Source: Pseudomonas sp. H3(2019) (lineage in GTDB: Bacteria; Pseudomonadota; Gammaproteobacteria; Pseudomonadales; Pseudomonadaceae). Taken from it: a stretch of 59,781 nt of DNA. How positions within the stretch are numbered: the stretch's first letter is position 1; each line of letters begins with the position of its first letter. This document shows, in pieces, positions 8,329 to 16,805 of this stretch. Position numbers and translations under genes: made by a program. The stretch spans positions 1 to 59,781 of the forward strand of contig NZ_VMSG01000035.1 of the NCBI RefSeq assembly GCF_007713465.1. Reading direction: 5' to 3'. The notes under the pieces were generated by a model. That model saw only the letters and a program-made list of their open reading frames with translations, had not been told where the DNA came from and did no database searches.

Positions 8329-9285
8329 ATGCTCAGACTGACTCGCGACGATATCGAACACGCTGCTCACCACGTGTACCAGGTCATGCCCGCTACCGCT
8401 CAATACCCTTGGCCCTTGTTGGCCGAGCGCTTGGGTTGCACGGTTTGGGTCAAGCACGAAAACCACACACCGACAGGTGCTTTCAAGGTGCGTGGTGGCA
8501 TTACCTTCATGCACTGGCTAAAGCGCGAACACCCGGGCATCAAGGGCATTGTCACCGCCACCCGCGGCAACCATGGCCAGAGCCTGGCGCTGGCAGCCGG
8601 CACGCTGGGTTTGAGGGCGCTGATTGTCGTGCCGGAGGGTAACTCGGTAGAAAAGAACAATGCCATGCGCGCCTTTGGCGGTGAAGTAGTCGAGTGTGGC
8701 CGCGATTTCGATGAAGCCCGTGAAGAGGCCGCGCGCCTGGCGCAAGCGCATGGCCTCTATCTGGTTCCGCCGTTCCATGCCGAGTTGGTCAAAGGTGTGG
8801 CCACATATGCGCTGGAGCTGTTCATGGCTGCGCCGGATCTGGATACGGTCTACGTGCCGATTGGCTGTGGCTCGGGGATTTGTGGGGTGATCGCCGCCCG
8901 CGACGCACTTGGGCTGAACACCCGGGTGGTGGGTGTGGTTTCCACTAATGCCGAGGCCGCAAAGTTGTCGTTTGACGCAGGAGCACTATGCGAAACCGCC
9001 TCGGCGAATACCTTTGCCGACGGCCTTGCCGTGCGTAAGCCAATTCCAGAAGCCTTTGCTATCTACGCGCAAGGTGCGCAGCGAATCGTATCGGTCAGTG
9101 AGGCGCAGATTGCCGAGGCCATGTGCGTGTATTACACCGATACCCACAATCTTGCTGAAGGGGCGGGTGCGGCGGCCCTTGCGGCGCTCATTCAGGAGCG
9201 TGAAGCAATGGCTGGAAGAAGAGTGGGGGTGATTCTGTCCGGTGGGAATGTGGACCGATCGGTGTATGCGAGAGTGATTGCGTGA
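8329..9285 (+). CDS. Threonine-dehydratase-like PLP enzyme
   Basis: 318 residues from ATG 8329, with an AGGGAGA site 7 bases upstream. A fold-type II pyridoxal-phosphate enzyme: Lys53 in TPTGAFKVRGG forms the Schiff base, RGNHGQSLA grips the substrate carboxylate, and the Gly-rich GCGSGICG near residue 185 holds the phosphate. Length suits the catabolic, ACT-less class (about 310-330), which deaminates threonine or serine to the 2-oxo acid. EutB, the related hydroxyectoine enzyme, is an alternative, but no ectoine genes are nearby. The AraC-type gene is divergent and probably controls it. Confidence 0.8.
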   Translation: MLRLTRDDIEHAAHHVYQVMPATAQYPWPLLAERLGCTVWVKHENHTPTGAFKVRGGITFMHWLKREHPGIKGIVTATRGNHGQSLALAAGTLGLRALIVVPEGNSVEKNNAMRAFGGEVVECGRDFDEAREEAARLAQAHGLYLVPPFHAELVKGVATYALELFMAAPDLDTVYVPIGCGSGICGVIAARDALGLNTRVVGVVSTNAEAAKLSFDAGALCETASANTFADGLAVRKPIPEAFAIYAQGAQRIVSVSEAQIAEAMCVYYTDTHNLAEGAGAAALAALIQEREAMAGRRVGVILSGGNVDRSVYARVIA

Positions 9286-9323
9286 AGTAAGTCGATGGAG
9301 TGAATGACCGCGGCCTGGCGCCC

Positions 9324-10712
9324 TTACTGTTCCCGTATCGGGAAAAACAGCTCGAAACAGGTCACGCCATTTTCACTGGTGACGCTGTAGCGGCCACTGT
9401 GCAGCTGCATGATTGTGGCGACGATCGAAAGCCCCAGGCCGTTGGACTGGGCCGAGCGCTCGCGTGATGGATCAACGCGGTAGAAACGCTCGAATAATCT
9501 CGGAAGGTGTTCCGCCGGGATGGTTGTTCCGTAGTTGCGCACGCGCAGATTGATGCCGTCCTCGGAGGGTGTGGCCTGGATCAACAGTTCGGAATGAGGG
9601 GCACCATATTTGATCGCATTGGCGCACAGGTTAGCCAAGGCGCGGCGTAGCAGCATGGGCTCGGCCCAGATAAGGCCGTCGCCCTCCGCGCGGATGGTCA
9701 TATCGACGTCCGCGGCCAGACCTTCAAAGTAATCGGCTACGCGTTCCAGCTCGTCGGCGGCGCCCAGCTCCTGGCGCTGATCACGAGCGCTACCGGGGGC
9801 CGTACGGGCGAGGAACAGGATGTTGTCGAGCATGCGTGCCAAGCGTTCGAGTTCTTCGACGTTGGAGGCGAGCAACTGCTGGTAATGTTCCACGCTGCGG
9901 TTCTGCTGCATGGCGACCTGGGTTTCACCCAGCAAGTTGTTGATGGGCGTGCGCAGTTCGTGGGCCATGTCGGTCGAGACCTGGCTCAGTTGCGCAAAAC
10001 CCTTGGCGAGTCGCTCAAGCATGGTGTTGAACGAGTCGATCATCGGCAGCAACTCCTTCGGGGCGCCTTCGCTGTCGAGTCGCTCTGTCAGGTTGCCAAT
10101 GCCGATACCGTGGGCTTGCTGCGCCAGGCGCCTGACGGGCAACAAGCCGCGGTGAACCAATGCGTATCCCGCCAGCGCCAGGACAATCGCCGCGAGGCTG
10201 GCGAGGATGTAAACGCTGAGGCGATAGCTGGCGAGCACCGCGGTTCGTTCGGTCATCAGGCAGCCAACAGTCAGTTTCAGCGTGCCCGAGTCGATACTCG
10301 CGGAGATGGCCGCGAAGGGGGTTCCGTTCACGGCGGGTAGATGCTGTACATCGGTCAGTGACAGGGATTGGTCCATGGCCACGGGAGTGAGGTCGGGAAT
10401 ATCGATATGACGGGGATTGACCTGCAGTAAAGGGACTTCCCCTGGAACGCCAATCGTGAGTATGTACTCGCGATTGCCCAGCATGTTCTGAAACAGCACA
10501 GGTTTGGTCCTGATCAGTTCCCGCGTATTGCTGCCATTGAGAAAAGTACGCAGCTGATCGATGCGGTAGGCCAGGGTGGACTCGTCGCGTCGGATCAGTT
10601 CGCGCTCAAGGTCGCGATACAGTGCGACGCCGGTGGTGGCCAGCAGGGCGAAGGCCAGTAAGGCGAACACCACGGCCAGGCGCAGGGTGAGGGAGTAATG
10701 ACGACGGTTCAT
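9324..10712 (-). CDS. Heavy-metal-type sensor histidine kinase
   Basis: 462 residues. A transmembrane segment at about 10-30, a periplasmic sensor to about 165, a second segment at about 166-187, and HAMP to about 240. The H-box DMAHELRTP has phospho-acceptor His251, followed by an N-box (NLCANAIKYG), a poorly conserved G1 region and GLGLSI. The order and length match CusS/CopS/IrlS proteins, which sense periplasmic metal. The start overlaps the stop of the response-regulator gene by 4 bases, so the two are translationally coupled. The inducing metal is not readable from the sequence; copper is a guess from the DUF2790 neighbour. Confidence 0.85.
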   Translation of the reverse strand: MNRRHYSLTLRLAVVFALLAFALLATTGVALYRDLERELIRRDESTLAYRIDQLRTFLNGSNTRELIRTKPVLFQNMLGNREYILTIGVPGEVPLLQVNPRHIDIPDLTPVAMDQSLSLTDVQHLPAVNGTPFAAISASIDSGTLKLTVGCLMTERTAVLASYRLSVYILASLAAIVLALAGYALVHRGLLPVRRLAQQAHGIGIGNLTERLDSEGAPKELLPMIDSFNTMLERLAKGFAQLSQVSTDMAHELRTPINNLLGETQVAMQQNRSVEHYQQLLASNVEELERLARMLDNILFLARTAPGSARDQRQELGAADELERVADYFEGLAADVDMTIRAEGDGLIWAEPMLLRRALANLCANAIKYGAPHSELLIQATPSEDGINLRVRNYGTTIPAEHLPRLFERFYRVDPSRERSAQSNGLGLSIVATIMQLHSGRYSVTSENGVTCFELFFPIREQ

Positions 10713-11380
10713 GGTTGCGTATCAAAGCGGTAGCCAATGCCCCGCACACTGTGGATCAGCTTCAGCTGGAAAGGGTCGTCGATTTTCAGGCGCAGGCGTC
10801 GCACGGCCACATCCACCACGTTGGTGTCGCTGTCAAAGTTCATGTCCCAGACCCGGGAGGCGATCAGTGAACGAGACAGCACCTGATCCTGATGCGTGGC
10901 GAACAGGTGCAACAACGCAAACTCTTTGTTTGTCAGCGTCACTCGCACACCGGCGCGGGTGACGCGGCGCTTGATGACGTCAATCTGCAGGTCGGCGATC
11001 TGCAGTTGCTCTTCTTCCCGGGTCGGGCCCCGGCGGGTCAGGGTGCGCAGGCGTGCGACCAGCTCGGCGAAAGAAAAGGGTTTGATCAGGTAGTCGTCGG
11101 CCCCCAACTCCAGGCCTTTGATTCGGTCGGCGATGTCATCGCGCGCGGTCAGGAACAGTACCGGTGTGTCGGCTTCCTTGCGTAGGCGACGCAGTACTTC
11201 CCAGCCGTCCATCTTCGGCATCATCACATCCAGCACGATAACGTCGAAAGGCGTTTCCAGGGCCAGGTATAAACCCTCAACGCCATCGCGGGCCAGGCTG
11301 ACGGAGTATCCTTGCTCCTGCAGACCATTGAGTAAGTAATTGCCCGCCTTGGGCTCGTCTTCCACGACAAGGATGTTCAT
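10709..11380 (-). CDS. OmpR-family response regulator, metal type
   Basis: 223 residues. Receiver domain with acidic pocket EDE (7-9), phospho-acceptor Asp51 in VLDVMMPKMDG and Lys in LIKPFSF near 101. The C-terminal winged helix (residues about 127-220) includes VTRAGVRVTLTNKEFALL and VDVAVRRLRLKIDD. It closely resembles CusR/CopR/IrlR regulators. It overlaps the kinase gene by 4 bases. The DUF2790 gene lies 143 bases upstream on the same strand behind a palindrome of the type these regulators bind, so autoregulation through that site is plausible. Confidence 0.85.
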   Translation of the reverse strand: MNILVVEDEPKAGNYLLNGLQEQGYSVSLARDGVEGLYLALETPFDVIVLDVMMPKMDGWEVLRRLRKEADTPVLFLTARDDIADRIKGLELGADDYLIKPFSFAELVARLRTLTRRGPTREEEQLQIADLQIDVIKRRVTRAGVRVTLTNKEFALLHLFATHQDQVLSRSLIASRVWDMNFDSDTNVVDVAVRRLRLKIDDPFQLKLIHSVRGIGYRFDTQP

Positions 11381-11523
11381 GAGAATGACCTTGGTTCGGT
11401 GTCGGCATTCGCCCCCAAAAAGCGGGCCTGAAAGCCGAGAACAGGTGGCGCAACTTTAGCCCAATCATCAGGTTTTGTTGCGTATTGCCTGCTCCCGGAC
11501 AGTCATGTACATACAGCATCCCA

Positions 11524-11778
11524 TCAGTTTTCGTTGGTGCAACGTCCTTGAACCGAATAGTCCAGCACATGTTCCCGGCCCTGATGATCCAGGTAATCGA
11601 GACGGGCCGGAGTGACGTCACATTGGTCCGAAATGTCGGTCATGGACAGGACTTTCGCAACGTCCAGGTGGACGAAGAAACCGGTCCTGTCGTGGATCAC
11701 CGCCGAGGTGTCGCTGGTACCGGCAAAGGCTGAACCGGTGGCGAGGAGGGTGGCGAATCCGAGTATGAACAGTTTCAT
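11524..11778 (-). CDS. DUF2790 family small periplasmic protein
   Basis: 84 residues from ATG 11778, chosen for a GGGAGA ribosome site and because the product then starts with a clean signal peptide (cleavage after GSAFA). The mature part HLDVAKVLSMTD, then CDVTPARLDYLDHQG and LDYSVQGRC, matches DUF2790 as I remember it, with two conserved Cys that may form a disulfide. In Pseudomonas such genes often accompany CopRS-type systems, as here. The molecular function is not established. Confidence 0.8.
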   Translation of the reverse strand: MKLFILGFATLLATGSAFAGTSDTSAVIHDRTGFFVHLDVAKVLSMTDISDQCDVTPARLDYLDHQGREHVLDYSVQGRCTNEN

Positions 11779-11867
11779 GGCAGTATCTCCCTGTTTACGG
11801 TGGGCTGCCTGTTGTTTGGCAGTGAGTTCACAGTAACAAGGCAACTCAAACAGCCGACGAACAGAGC

Positions 11868-11885
11868 CATTACAAAGTTGTAATG
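11868..11885. promoter_or_regulatory. Perfect palindrome, likely operator for the metal response regulator
   Basis: CATTACAA-AG-TTGTAATG is an exact 8-2-8 inverted repeat about 90 bases upstream of the DUF2790 start. Operators of CusR/CopR/IrlR regulators are inverted repeats of TTACA or TGACA type. The assignment to the adjacent regulator is inference. Confidence 0.6.
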
Positions 11886-11980
11886 CAATCTTGTTCGAGG
11901 CCAGGGCTGATGTGCTCCAACACGGTATGCGTTTTCACACAGCCTGGACCCAAAGTAGCGATTCGCAATCAATCGGGCAC

Positions 11981-12874
11981 TTACCCTGGAATACCAATGG
12001 CTGTCAGCGGGTCCCAGGTCGATGGCGACTCGGACATTTCCACCAGCAGTTGCCCAAATGCGTGGGCCGCAGGTGTCTTTCCTGTGACACTCCAAATCAG
12101 TCTGAAATCAGCATCCAGCAGCGGTGGCAGGCCATGTTGACCGTCAATCACCACCATTCCGGGCTCTAGATCGCCCAGCGGTAGAGCGGTGACGGCAAGC
12201 CCCGCCAATACCGCCGCCCGCAGTCCTTGTTGACTTGGAGAGGTGAAGGCGACTCGCCAATCCACGGTGGAACGCTCCAATGCCTCTACGGCCACCTGGC
12301 GGTGCAAGCAGGGCGCTGGTGCAAACGCCAGCGGCAATGGGGCGTCGCCGGTAAACTCGAAACTCTGCGTCGCGGCCCAGACAAATCGGGTTTCGCGCAG
12401 TACGGTACCGCCGGCCTGACTGCCCGGAAATCCCATGACCACGGCCAGATCGAGCGCATCGGCATCGACCAGTGCGCGCAGATCGAGATAGGTACCGACG
12501 GTTACATCCAGACGTACTGCGGGAAACTGTCTGGCGAACCGAGTCAGTAACGGCGGCAGGCCGTCGCCGATGAAGTTTTCTGGCACACCGAAGCGCACTG
12601 CCCCGGATACCGATGACCTTTCGAAACGCCGGGAGAGGGCGTCTTGCGCTCTGAGGACGTGTTCGGCATGGCGCAGAAAATCTTCGCCATCTTCTGTCAG
12701 CATCAAACGTCGGGTGGTGCGCACCAGTAGCGTGGCACCGGTTTGTTCTTCCAAACGCCGGATCTGATGACTGATCGCTGACTGGCTCAAGTGCAGCCGC
12801 TCTGCGGCGCGAGTGAAACTACCGGTCTCCTTGATCGCGACAAAAGCGCGCAACAGAGTTGGATCGAAGTCCAT
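11981..12874 (-). CDS. LysR-family transcriptional regulator
   Basis: 297 residues. N-terminal helix-turn-helix: FTRAAERLHLSQSAISHQIRRLEEQTGATLLVRTTRR. A LysR substrate-binding domain follows from about residue 90. The MFS transporter gene is divergent, with 189 bases between the two starts. That spacer contains an A/T-rich imperfect inverted repeat (ATTAAT...ATTAAAT, about 12893-12918), a plausible LysR site. The regulator probably controls the transporter; the inducer is unknown. Its sequence resembles the azoreductase-linked LysR at 36966. Confidence 0.8.
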   Translation of the reverse strand: MDFDPTLLRAFVAIKETGSFTRAAERLHLSQSAISHQIRRLEEQTGATLLVRTTRRLMLTEDGEDFLRHAEHVLRAQDALSRRFERSSVSGAVRFGVPENFIGDGLPPLLTRFARQFPAVRLDVTVGTYLDLRALVDADALDLAVVMGFPGSQAGGTVLRETRFVWAATQSFEFTGDAPLPLAFAPAPCLHRQVAVEALERSTVDWRVAFTSPSQQGLRAAVLAGLAVTALPLGDLEPGMVVIDGQHGLPPLLDADFRLIWSVTGKTPAAHAFGQLLVEMSESPSTWDPLTAIGIPG

Positions 12875-13063
12875 TAAGTCAACTCATGAGGGATATTAAT
12901 AAAACTTACGAAATTAAATCATTTCTGTCATTTTTTAATTACTTCCAGAATGCGGCCGGTCACTTGGACGTGTGCCTGGTGACGCTGGCGAGACTATCGC
13001 GTCTCCTCCCTGATGGCGTTCAGGGTGGTCTTGCCAGCGCCCATCAACTTGATCTGGAAGATC

Positions 13064-14593
13064 ATGATGCAGTTCACTTCTTCGCAAAAAGATGTTTTCA
13101 CAATAGCCGCCGTTTGTTTGGCCTCGCTGATGTTCGGCCTGGAAATCTCGAGCGTGCCGACAATCCTGCCCATTCTTGAATCGGTTCTGCGCAGCGATTT
13201 CAAAGATATGCAGTGGATCATGAACGCCTACACCATTGCCTGCACCACGGTGCTGATGGCCACCGGCATACTGGCGGATCGGTATGGGCGCAAGCGAGTG
13301 TTTGTCATTAGCCTGGTGCTTTTCGGCGTTACCTCACTGGGCTGTGGATGGGCGCAAAGCACCAGCGTGTTGATCGCAAGTCGATTCCTGCAAGGTATGT
13401 CCGGTGGTGCCATGCTGATCTGTCAGGTGGCAGTGCTGTCTCACCGATTCCAGTCGGGCGCTGCGCGCGGCAAGGCTTTTAGTGCCTGGGGGATCGTGTT
13501 TGGCATCGGTTTGGGGTTCGGTCCGATTATTGGCGCAGTTATCGTGGCGTTGTCGAGTTGGGAATGGGTATTCCTGATGCATGCGCCAATTGCCGTACTC
13601 GCGCTGGGGCTGGTGATCGCCGGTGTCGATGAATCCCGCGATCCGCAGCGTCGCAGGCTTGATGTGTTGGGTATTATTTCACTGTCGCTGGCGGTGCTAG
13701 GCCTTTCCTGGTTCATCACTCAGGGAGCAGGGGTGGGTTTCTCCAGCGGTTCGTCCATCGCCAGTCTGGTTGTGGCAATGATGAGTTTCATCGTCTTTGT
13801 CGTCGCGCAGCGACGCTATGTCGATCCGATGTTCGACTTCTCAGTGTTCCGCATCCGCCGCTTCTCGGGTGCGTTGCTGGGGGCGGCGGCCATGAACTTC
13901 AGCTTCTGGCCATTCATGATCTACCTGCCTCTGTATTTTCAAAATAGCCTGGGCTACGCCAGTGTCGGCACTGGTCTGGCACTACTGGCCTATACGCTGC
14001 CGACGCTGGTTGTCCCACCGTTGAGCGAGCGGCTGGCGCTGCGCTATCGGCCTGACGTGGTGATTCCCGCAGGTTTGTTCACCATAGGTTTGGGGTTCTT
14101 GCTGATGAAATGGGGCAGCAGTGTCACGCATGCCAGCTGGCTGACGATGCTTCCGGGCTGCCTGATCGCCGGGATCGGGCTGGGGCTGACCAATACGCCT
14201 GTTACCAATACCACCACCGGATCGGTGCCCAGTGAGCGCGCTGGCATGGCATCGGGCATTGATATCAGCGCTCGTATGATCAGTCTTGCAATCAATATCG
14301 CGCTGATGGGATTCATCTTGGTGGAAGGTATCCTGTCTTCCCTGCACAACCAGTTCCCCGGCCTGTCCGATGATGTGCAACTGAGGTTGCTGGCGGAAAA
14401 TATTTCAGCCGGCAACTCTGCCGTATGGGCGCAGACTGGCCAGGAGCTCACGATTCCGGTCGATGTCGCCAACGCAGCTTTGGCGCATGGGTTTGGCTGG
14501 GTGATGCTCTATGGCGGAATTGCTGCATGGGTACTAGTGGCGGCGAGCTGCCTGGTCTTTCGTTCGAGTAAAGCCGTTCATTCTCGGCAGTGA
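13064..14593 (+). CDS. MFS multidrug-type transporter (DHA2/EmrB-like)
   Basis: About 509 residues from ATG 13064, where a GGAAG site sits close upstream. Fourteen hydrophobic segments are suggested by length and pattern. Signature motif A is seen as GILADRYGRKRVF between spans 2 and 3, and motif C as GIGLGFGPIIGAVI in span 5, typical of drug:H+ antiporters. No HlyD-type partner is adjacent, so it would work alone in the inner membrane. Divergent from a LysR gene that likely regulates it. Confidence 0.8.
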   Translation: MMQFTSSQKDVFTIAAVCLASLMFGLEISSVPTILPILESVLRSDFKDMQWIMNAYTIACTTVLMATGILADRYGRKRVFVISLVLFGVTSLGCGWAQSTSVLIASRFLQGMSGGAMLICQVAVLSHRFQSGAARGKAFSAWGIVFGIGLGFGPIIGAVIVALSSWEWVFLMHAPIAVLALGLVIAGVDESRDPQRRRLDVLGIISLSLAVLGLSWFITQGAGVGFSSGSSIASLVVAMMSFIVFVVAQRRYVDPMFDFSVFRIRRFSGALLGAAAMNFSFWPFMIYLPLYFQNSLGYASVGTGLALLAYTLPTLVVPPLSERLALRYRPDVVIPAGLFTIGLGFLLMKWGSSVTHASWLTMLPGCLIAGIGLGLTNTPVTNTTTGSVPSERAGMASGIDISARMISLAINIALMGFILVEGILSSLHNQFPGLSDDVQLRLLAENISAGNSAVWAQTGQELTIPVDVANAALAHGFGWVMLYGGIAAWVLVAASCLVFRSSKAVHSRQ

Positions 14594-14603
14594 CTGTAAT
14601 CCG

Positions 14604-14640
14604 AAGGACTGCTCTGGGCTGTTTTCTGCCCCTTCAAGGT
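14604..14640. repeat. Half-copy of the dispersed palindrome
   Basis: The left arm GGACTGCTCTGGGCTGTTTT is followed by CTGCCCCTTCAAGG, without a clear right arm. It lies just after the MFS gene and before the wrbA fragment. Confidence 0.4.
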
Positions 14641-14675
14641 TTGGCAGCCGGTTTGCACCGGCTGCCGTTAACGGC

Positions 14676-15029
14676 TCAGTCGAAAAGTTTAGCTGCGGTT
14701 TTCGCAATCAATTCACCTTGGTGGCGAGCACCTGCCAACTCGATTTCACTCGGCTGGCGTGAACCGTCTCCCCCGGAGATCGTCGTTGCGCCATAGGGCG
14801 CGCCGCCAACGATTTCCGTCATGTTCATTTGCCCTTGATGGCTGTAGGGCAAGCCAACGACGGTCATGCCGAAATGGAAGAGGTTGGTAATGATCGAGAA
14901 CAGCGTGGTTTCCTGGCCGCCATGTTGAGTGGCGGAGGACGTGAACGCGCCACCGACTTTTCCATGCAATGCACCACGAAGCCAGAGTCCACCGGCCTGG
15001 TCCAGGAAGGCGGCCGTTTGGCTGCTCAT
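14676..15029 (-). pseudogene. wrbA: 5'-truncated wrbA (NAD(P)H:quinone oxidoreductase) remnant
   Basis: The minus strand encodes the C-terminal 60 percent of a WrbA flavoprotein: MSSQTAAFLDQAGGLW, then FTSSATQHGGQETT, PYGATTISGGDGSRQP and ELAGARHQGE, all recognisable family landmarks. The first about 75-80 residues, with the FMN phosphate-binding loop, are missing. Upstream of about 15029 the sequence is unrelated A/T-rich DNA and no start with a ribosome site exists. The fragment cannot bind FMN normally, so it is treated as a pseudogene. Confidence 0.75.
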
Positions 15030-15140
15030 CACGGCTATAGGCCGCGACTGATGAGAATTTCCCATGGATTTCTGTTCAGAAAAACCAGCTTAAAATCGAA
15101 CTCCAGGTTCTAAAAAATAGAAAAGATGGAAGCTCTACGG

Positions 15141-16088
15141 TCAGTGATGCAAAGGCTCCCTGTGCTTTGGACGAGCGGGCGCATCACCCTCTGAGCATTG
15201 TTGAGCGAACCGATCAATCAACCACCTTGCGGCGGGTCCTGGCGGCAGATCCGTGCGATAGATGGCGTCGAAGGTATACATCCCGCTTTTGTATTCCGGC
15301 ATTTTCAGGTGGACGAGTCGGCCAGTATCCAGATCTTCCCGAACCATCGTGATCGGCATGTTCCCCCAGCCAATACCTTCACGTAGCAACATGTGTTTAG
15401 CCCCCAGGTCGGCCAGTCTCCACGTGCGGGTACTGAGGACTGCGAAATCCTTGTCTTTTGTCAGGAGCGAACGGTCGGACAGCACAAGTTGGATGAACTC
15501 ACGTCCAGCACCTGGAATATTCGAATCGCTTGAAGCCAGTGGATGATTGGGGGCTGCCACCGGAATCAGCTCAACACTGCCGACCGCAATTCTTTCGATG
15601 CCATCAATCCCCTCATTCATCGGGCCACTGACGCCGACTGACGCGCCGCCGTTGATCACCAGTTGAGTGACTGCGCCGAGCGCCTCCATATGCAAGTGGA
15701 GTGCAACCGTAGGAAATTCCTCTCGAAATGATTTGAGTGCGTCCACCACGCGCTCAGCGGGAAGCATCACATCCAGTACGACATGAACTTCAGCTTCGAG
15801 CCCCTGAAGCAGGCCTTTTACTTTGGCGCGTAACCCGTGAATGCCATTGGCGATGGTTCTGGCTTCGGCCAGAACGGTGCGGCCGGCATCGGTGAGCAGG
15901 GGCTTACGAGTCGTATGGCGGTCAAACAGCGACACGCCGAGTTGCATCTCAAGATTGGCGATCGAATAGCTGATGACTGAAGTGGCTCGGTGCAGTTTTC
16001 GTGCGGCGGCCGCAAAACTGCCGACCTCGACAACCGTCAGGAACACACGCAGTTGATCGAGAGTGGGAGTGCCTGGGTCTGAGATCAT
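15141..16088 (-). CDS. LysR-family transcriptional regulator
   Basis: 315 residues from ATG 16088, chosen for the GAGGAA site 7 bases upstream. Helix-turn-helix: FAAAARKLHRATSVISYSIANLEMQLGVSLFDRHTTRK. An effector domain follows. The divergent DoxX-type gene starts 122 bases away and is the likely target. The truncated wrbA lies downstream on the same strand. Inducer unknown. Confidence 0.8.
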   Translation of the reverse strand: MISDPGTPTLDQLRVFLTVVEVGSFAAAARKLHRATSVISYSIANLEMQLGVSLFDRHTTRKPLLTDAGRTVLAEARTIANGIHGLRAKVKGLLQGLEAEVHVVLDVMLPAERVVDALKSFREEFPTVALHLHMEALGAVTQLVINGGASVGVSGPMNEGIDGIERIAVGSVELIPVAAPNHPLASSDSNIPGAGREFIQLVLSDRSLLTKDKDFAVLSTRTWRLADLGAKHMLLREGIGWGNMPITMVREDLDTGRLVHLKMPEYKSGMYTFDAIYRTDLPPGPAARWLIDRFAQQCSEGDAPARPKHREPLHH

Positions 16089-16210
16089 TTCGATTTCCTC
16101 GAACGTAATCGTCGAAATTAGTCGGCTATTACGATTGTAGAGTGGGTGGCAGACTTTCTTCAACGCGGTGCTCCAATGGTGGATGCGCCCAACTTGATGG
16201 AAGAACGACC

Positions 16211-16651
16211 ATGTCCCAATCTGCAGCTACTCCTTCTCGCGATACCCATGAACTGTCCAGCTCTGTCGCTACCAGCGCCACGGCGGCTCTGGTCGGCCGT
16301 GTGTTCCTCAGCGCCATCTTCATCCTCTCGGGCATCTCCAAACTGAGCGCCCCGGCGATGATGATCGGCTACATCGGTTCGGTGGGTTTGCCATTCCCGC
16401 AACTCGCACTAGCGTTGGCTATCATCATTGAACTTGGTGGTGGTATCGCGCTGATCGCGGGCTACCGCACCCGTACCGTGGCGCTGGTGCTTGCGCTGTT
16501 CAGCGTGATCACCGCGCTGGCATTCCATAACAGCCTTGGCGACCAGAACCAGTTCATCCACTTCTTCAAGAACATCGCCATGGCGGGTGGCCTGTTGCAG
16601 GTCGTCGCATTCGGCGCCGGTCGCTTCAGCCTCGACGCCCGTCGTCGCTGA
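16211..16651 (+). CDS. DoxX-family membrane protein
   Basis: 146 residues from ATG 16211. Four hydrophobic segments (about 25-45, 55-80, 85-105, 115-135) with the family features GRVFLSAIFILSGISKL, IELGGGIALIAGYRTR and FFKNIAMAGGLL. DoxX-type proteins are inner-membrane proteins often linked with quinone or redox chemistry, but biochemical function is mostly undefined. It is divergent from a LysR gene. An oxidoreductase remnant follows immediately on the same strand, suggesting the two once formed an operon. Confidence 0.8.
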   Translation: MSQSAATPSRDTHELSSSVATSATAALVGRVFLSAIFILSGISKLSAPAMMIGYIGSVGLPFPQLALALAIIIELGGGIALIAGYRTRTVALVLALFSVITALAFHNSLGDQNQFIHFFKNIAMAGGLLQVVAFGAGRFSLDARRR

Positions 16652-16727
16652 GCCAAGAGCGCCGCAGTGGATGAACGCGTGCGGCGCCTCTCGGGTTTCA
16701 TCTTTCGAAATAATCCGAGGATTCACC

Positions 16728-16797
16728 ATCAAAGCCATACGTGTGCATGAATACGGCAACCCGGATGTGCTGCGCCTGGAAGACCTCGCCGACTTCC
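16728..16797 (+). pseudogene. N-terminal stub of a zinc-type alcohol dehydrogenase/quinone oxidoreductase
   Basis: The frame reads KAIRVHEYGNPDVLRLEDL, the typical start of quinone-oxidoreductase-like MDR proteins, preceded by a normal GAGG spacing. The codon where ATG is expected is ATC (16728-16730), so the start is mutated. After about 23 codons the homology stops, abutting the 3' end of the intact oxidoreductase on the opposite strand. It looks like a deletion remnant. Confidence 0.65.
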
Positions 16798-16805
16798 CAC
16801 ATTTT

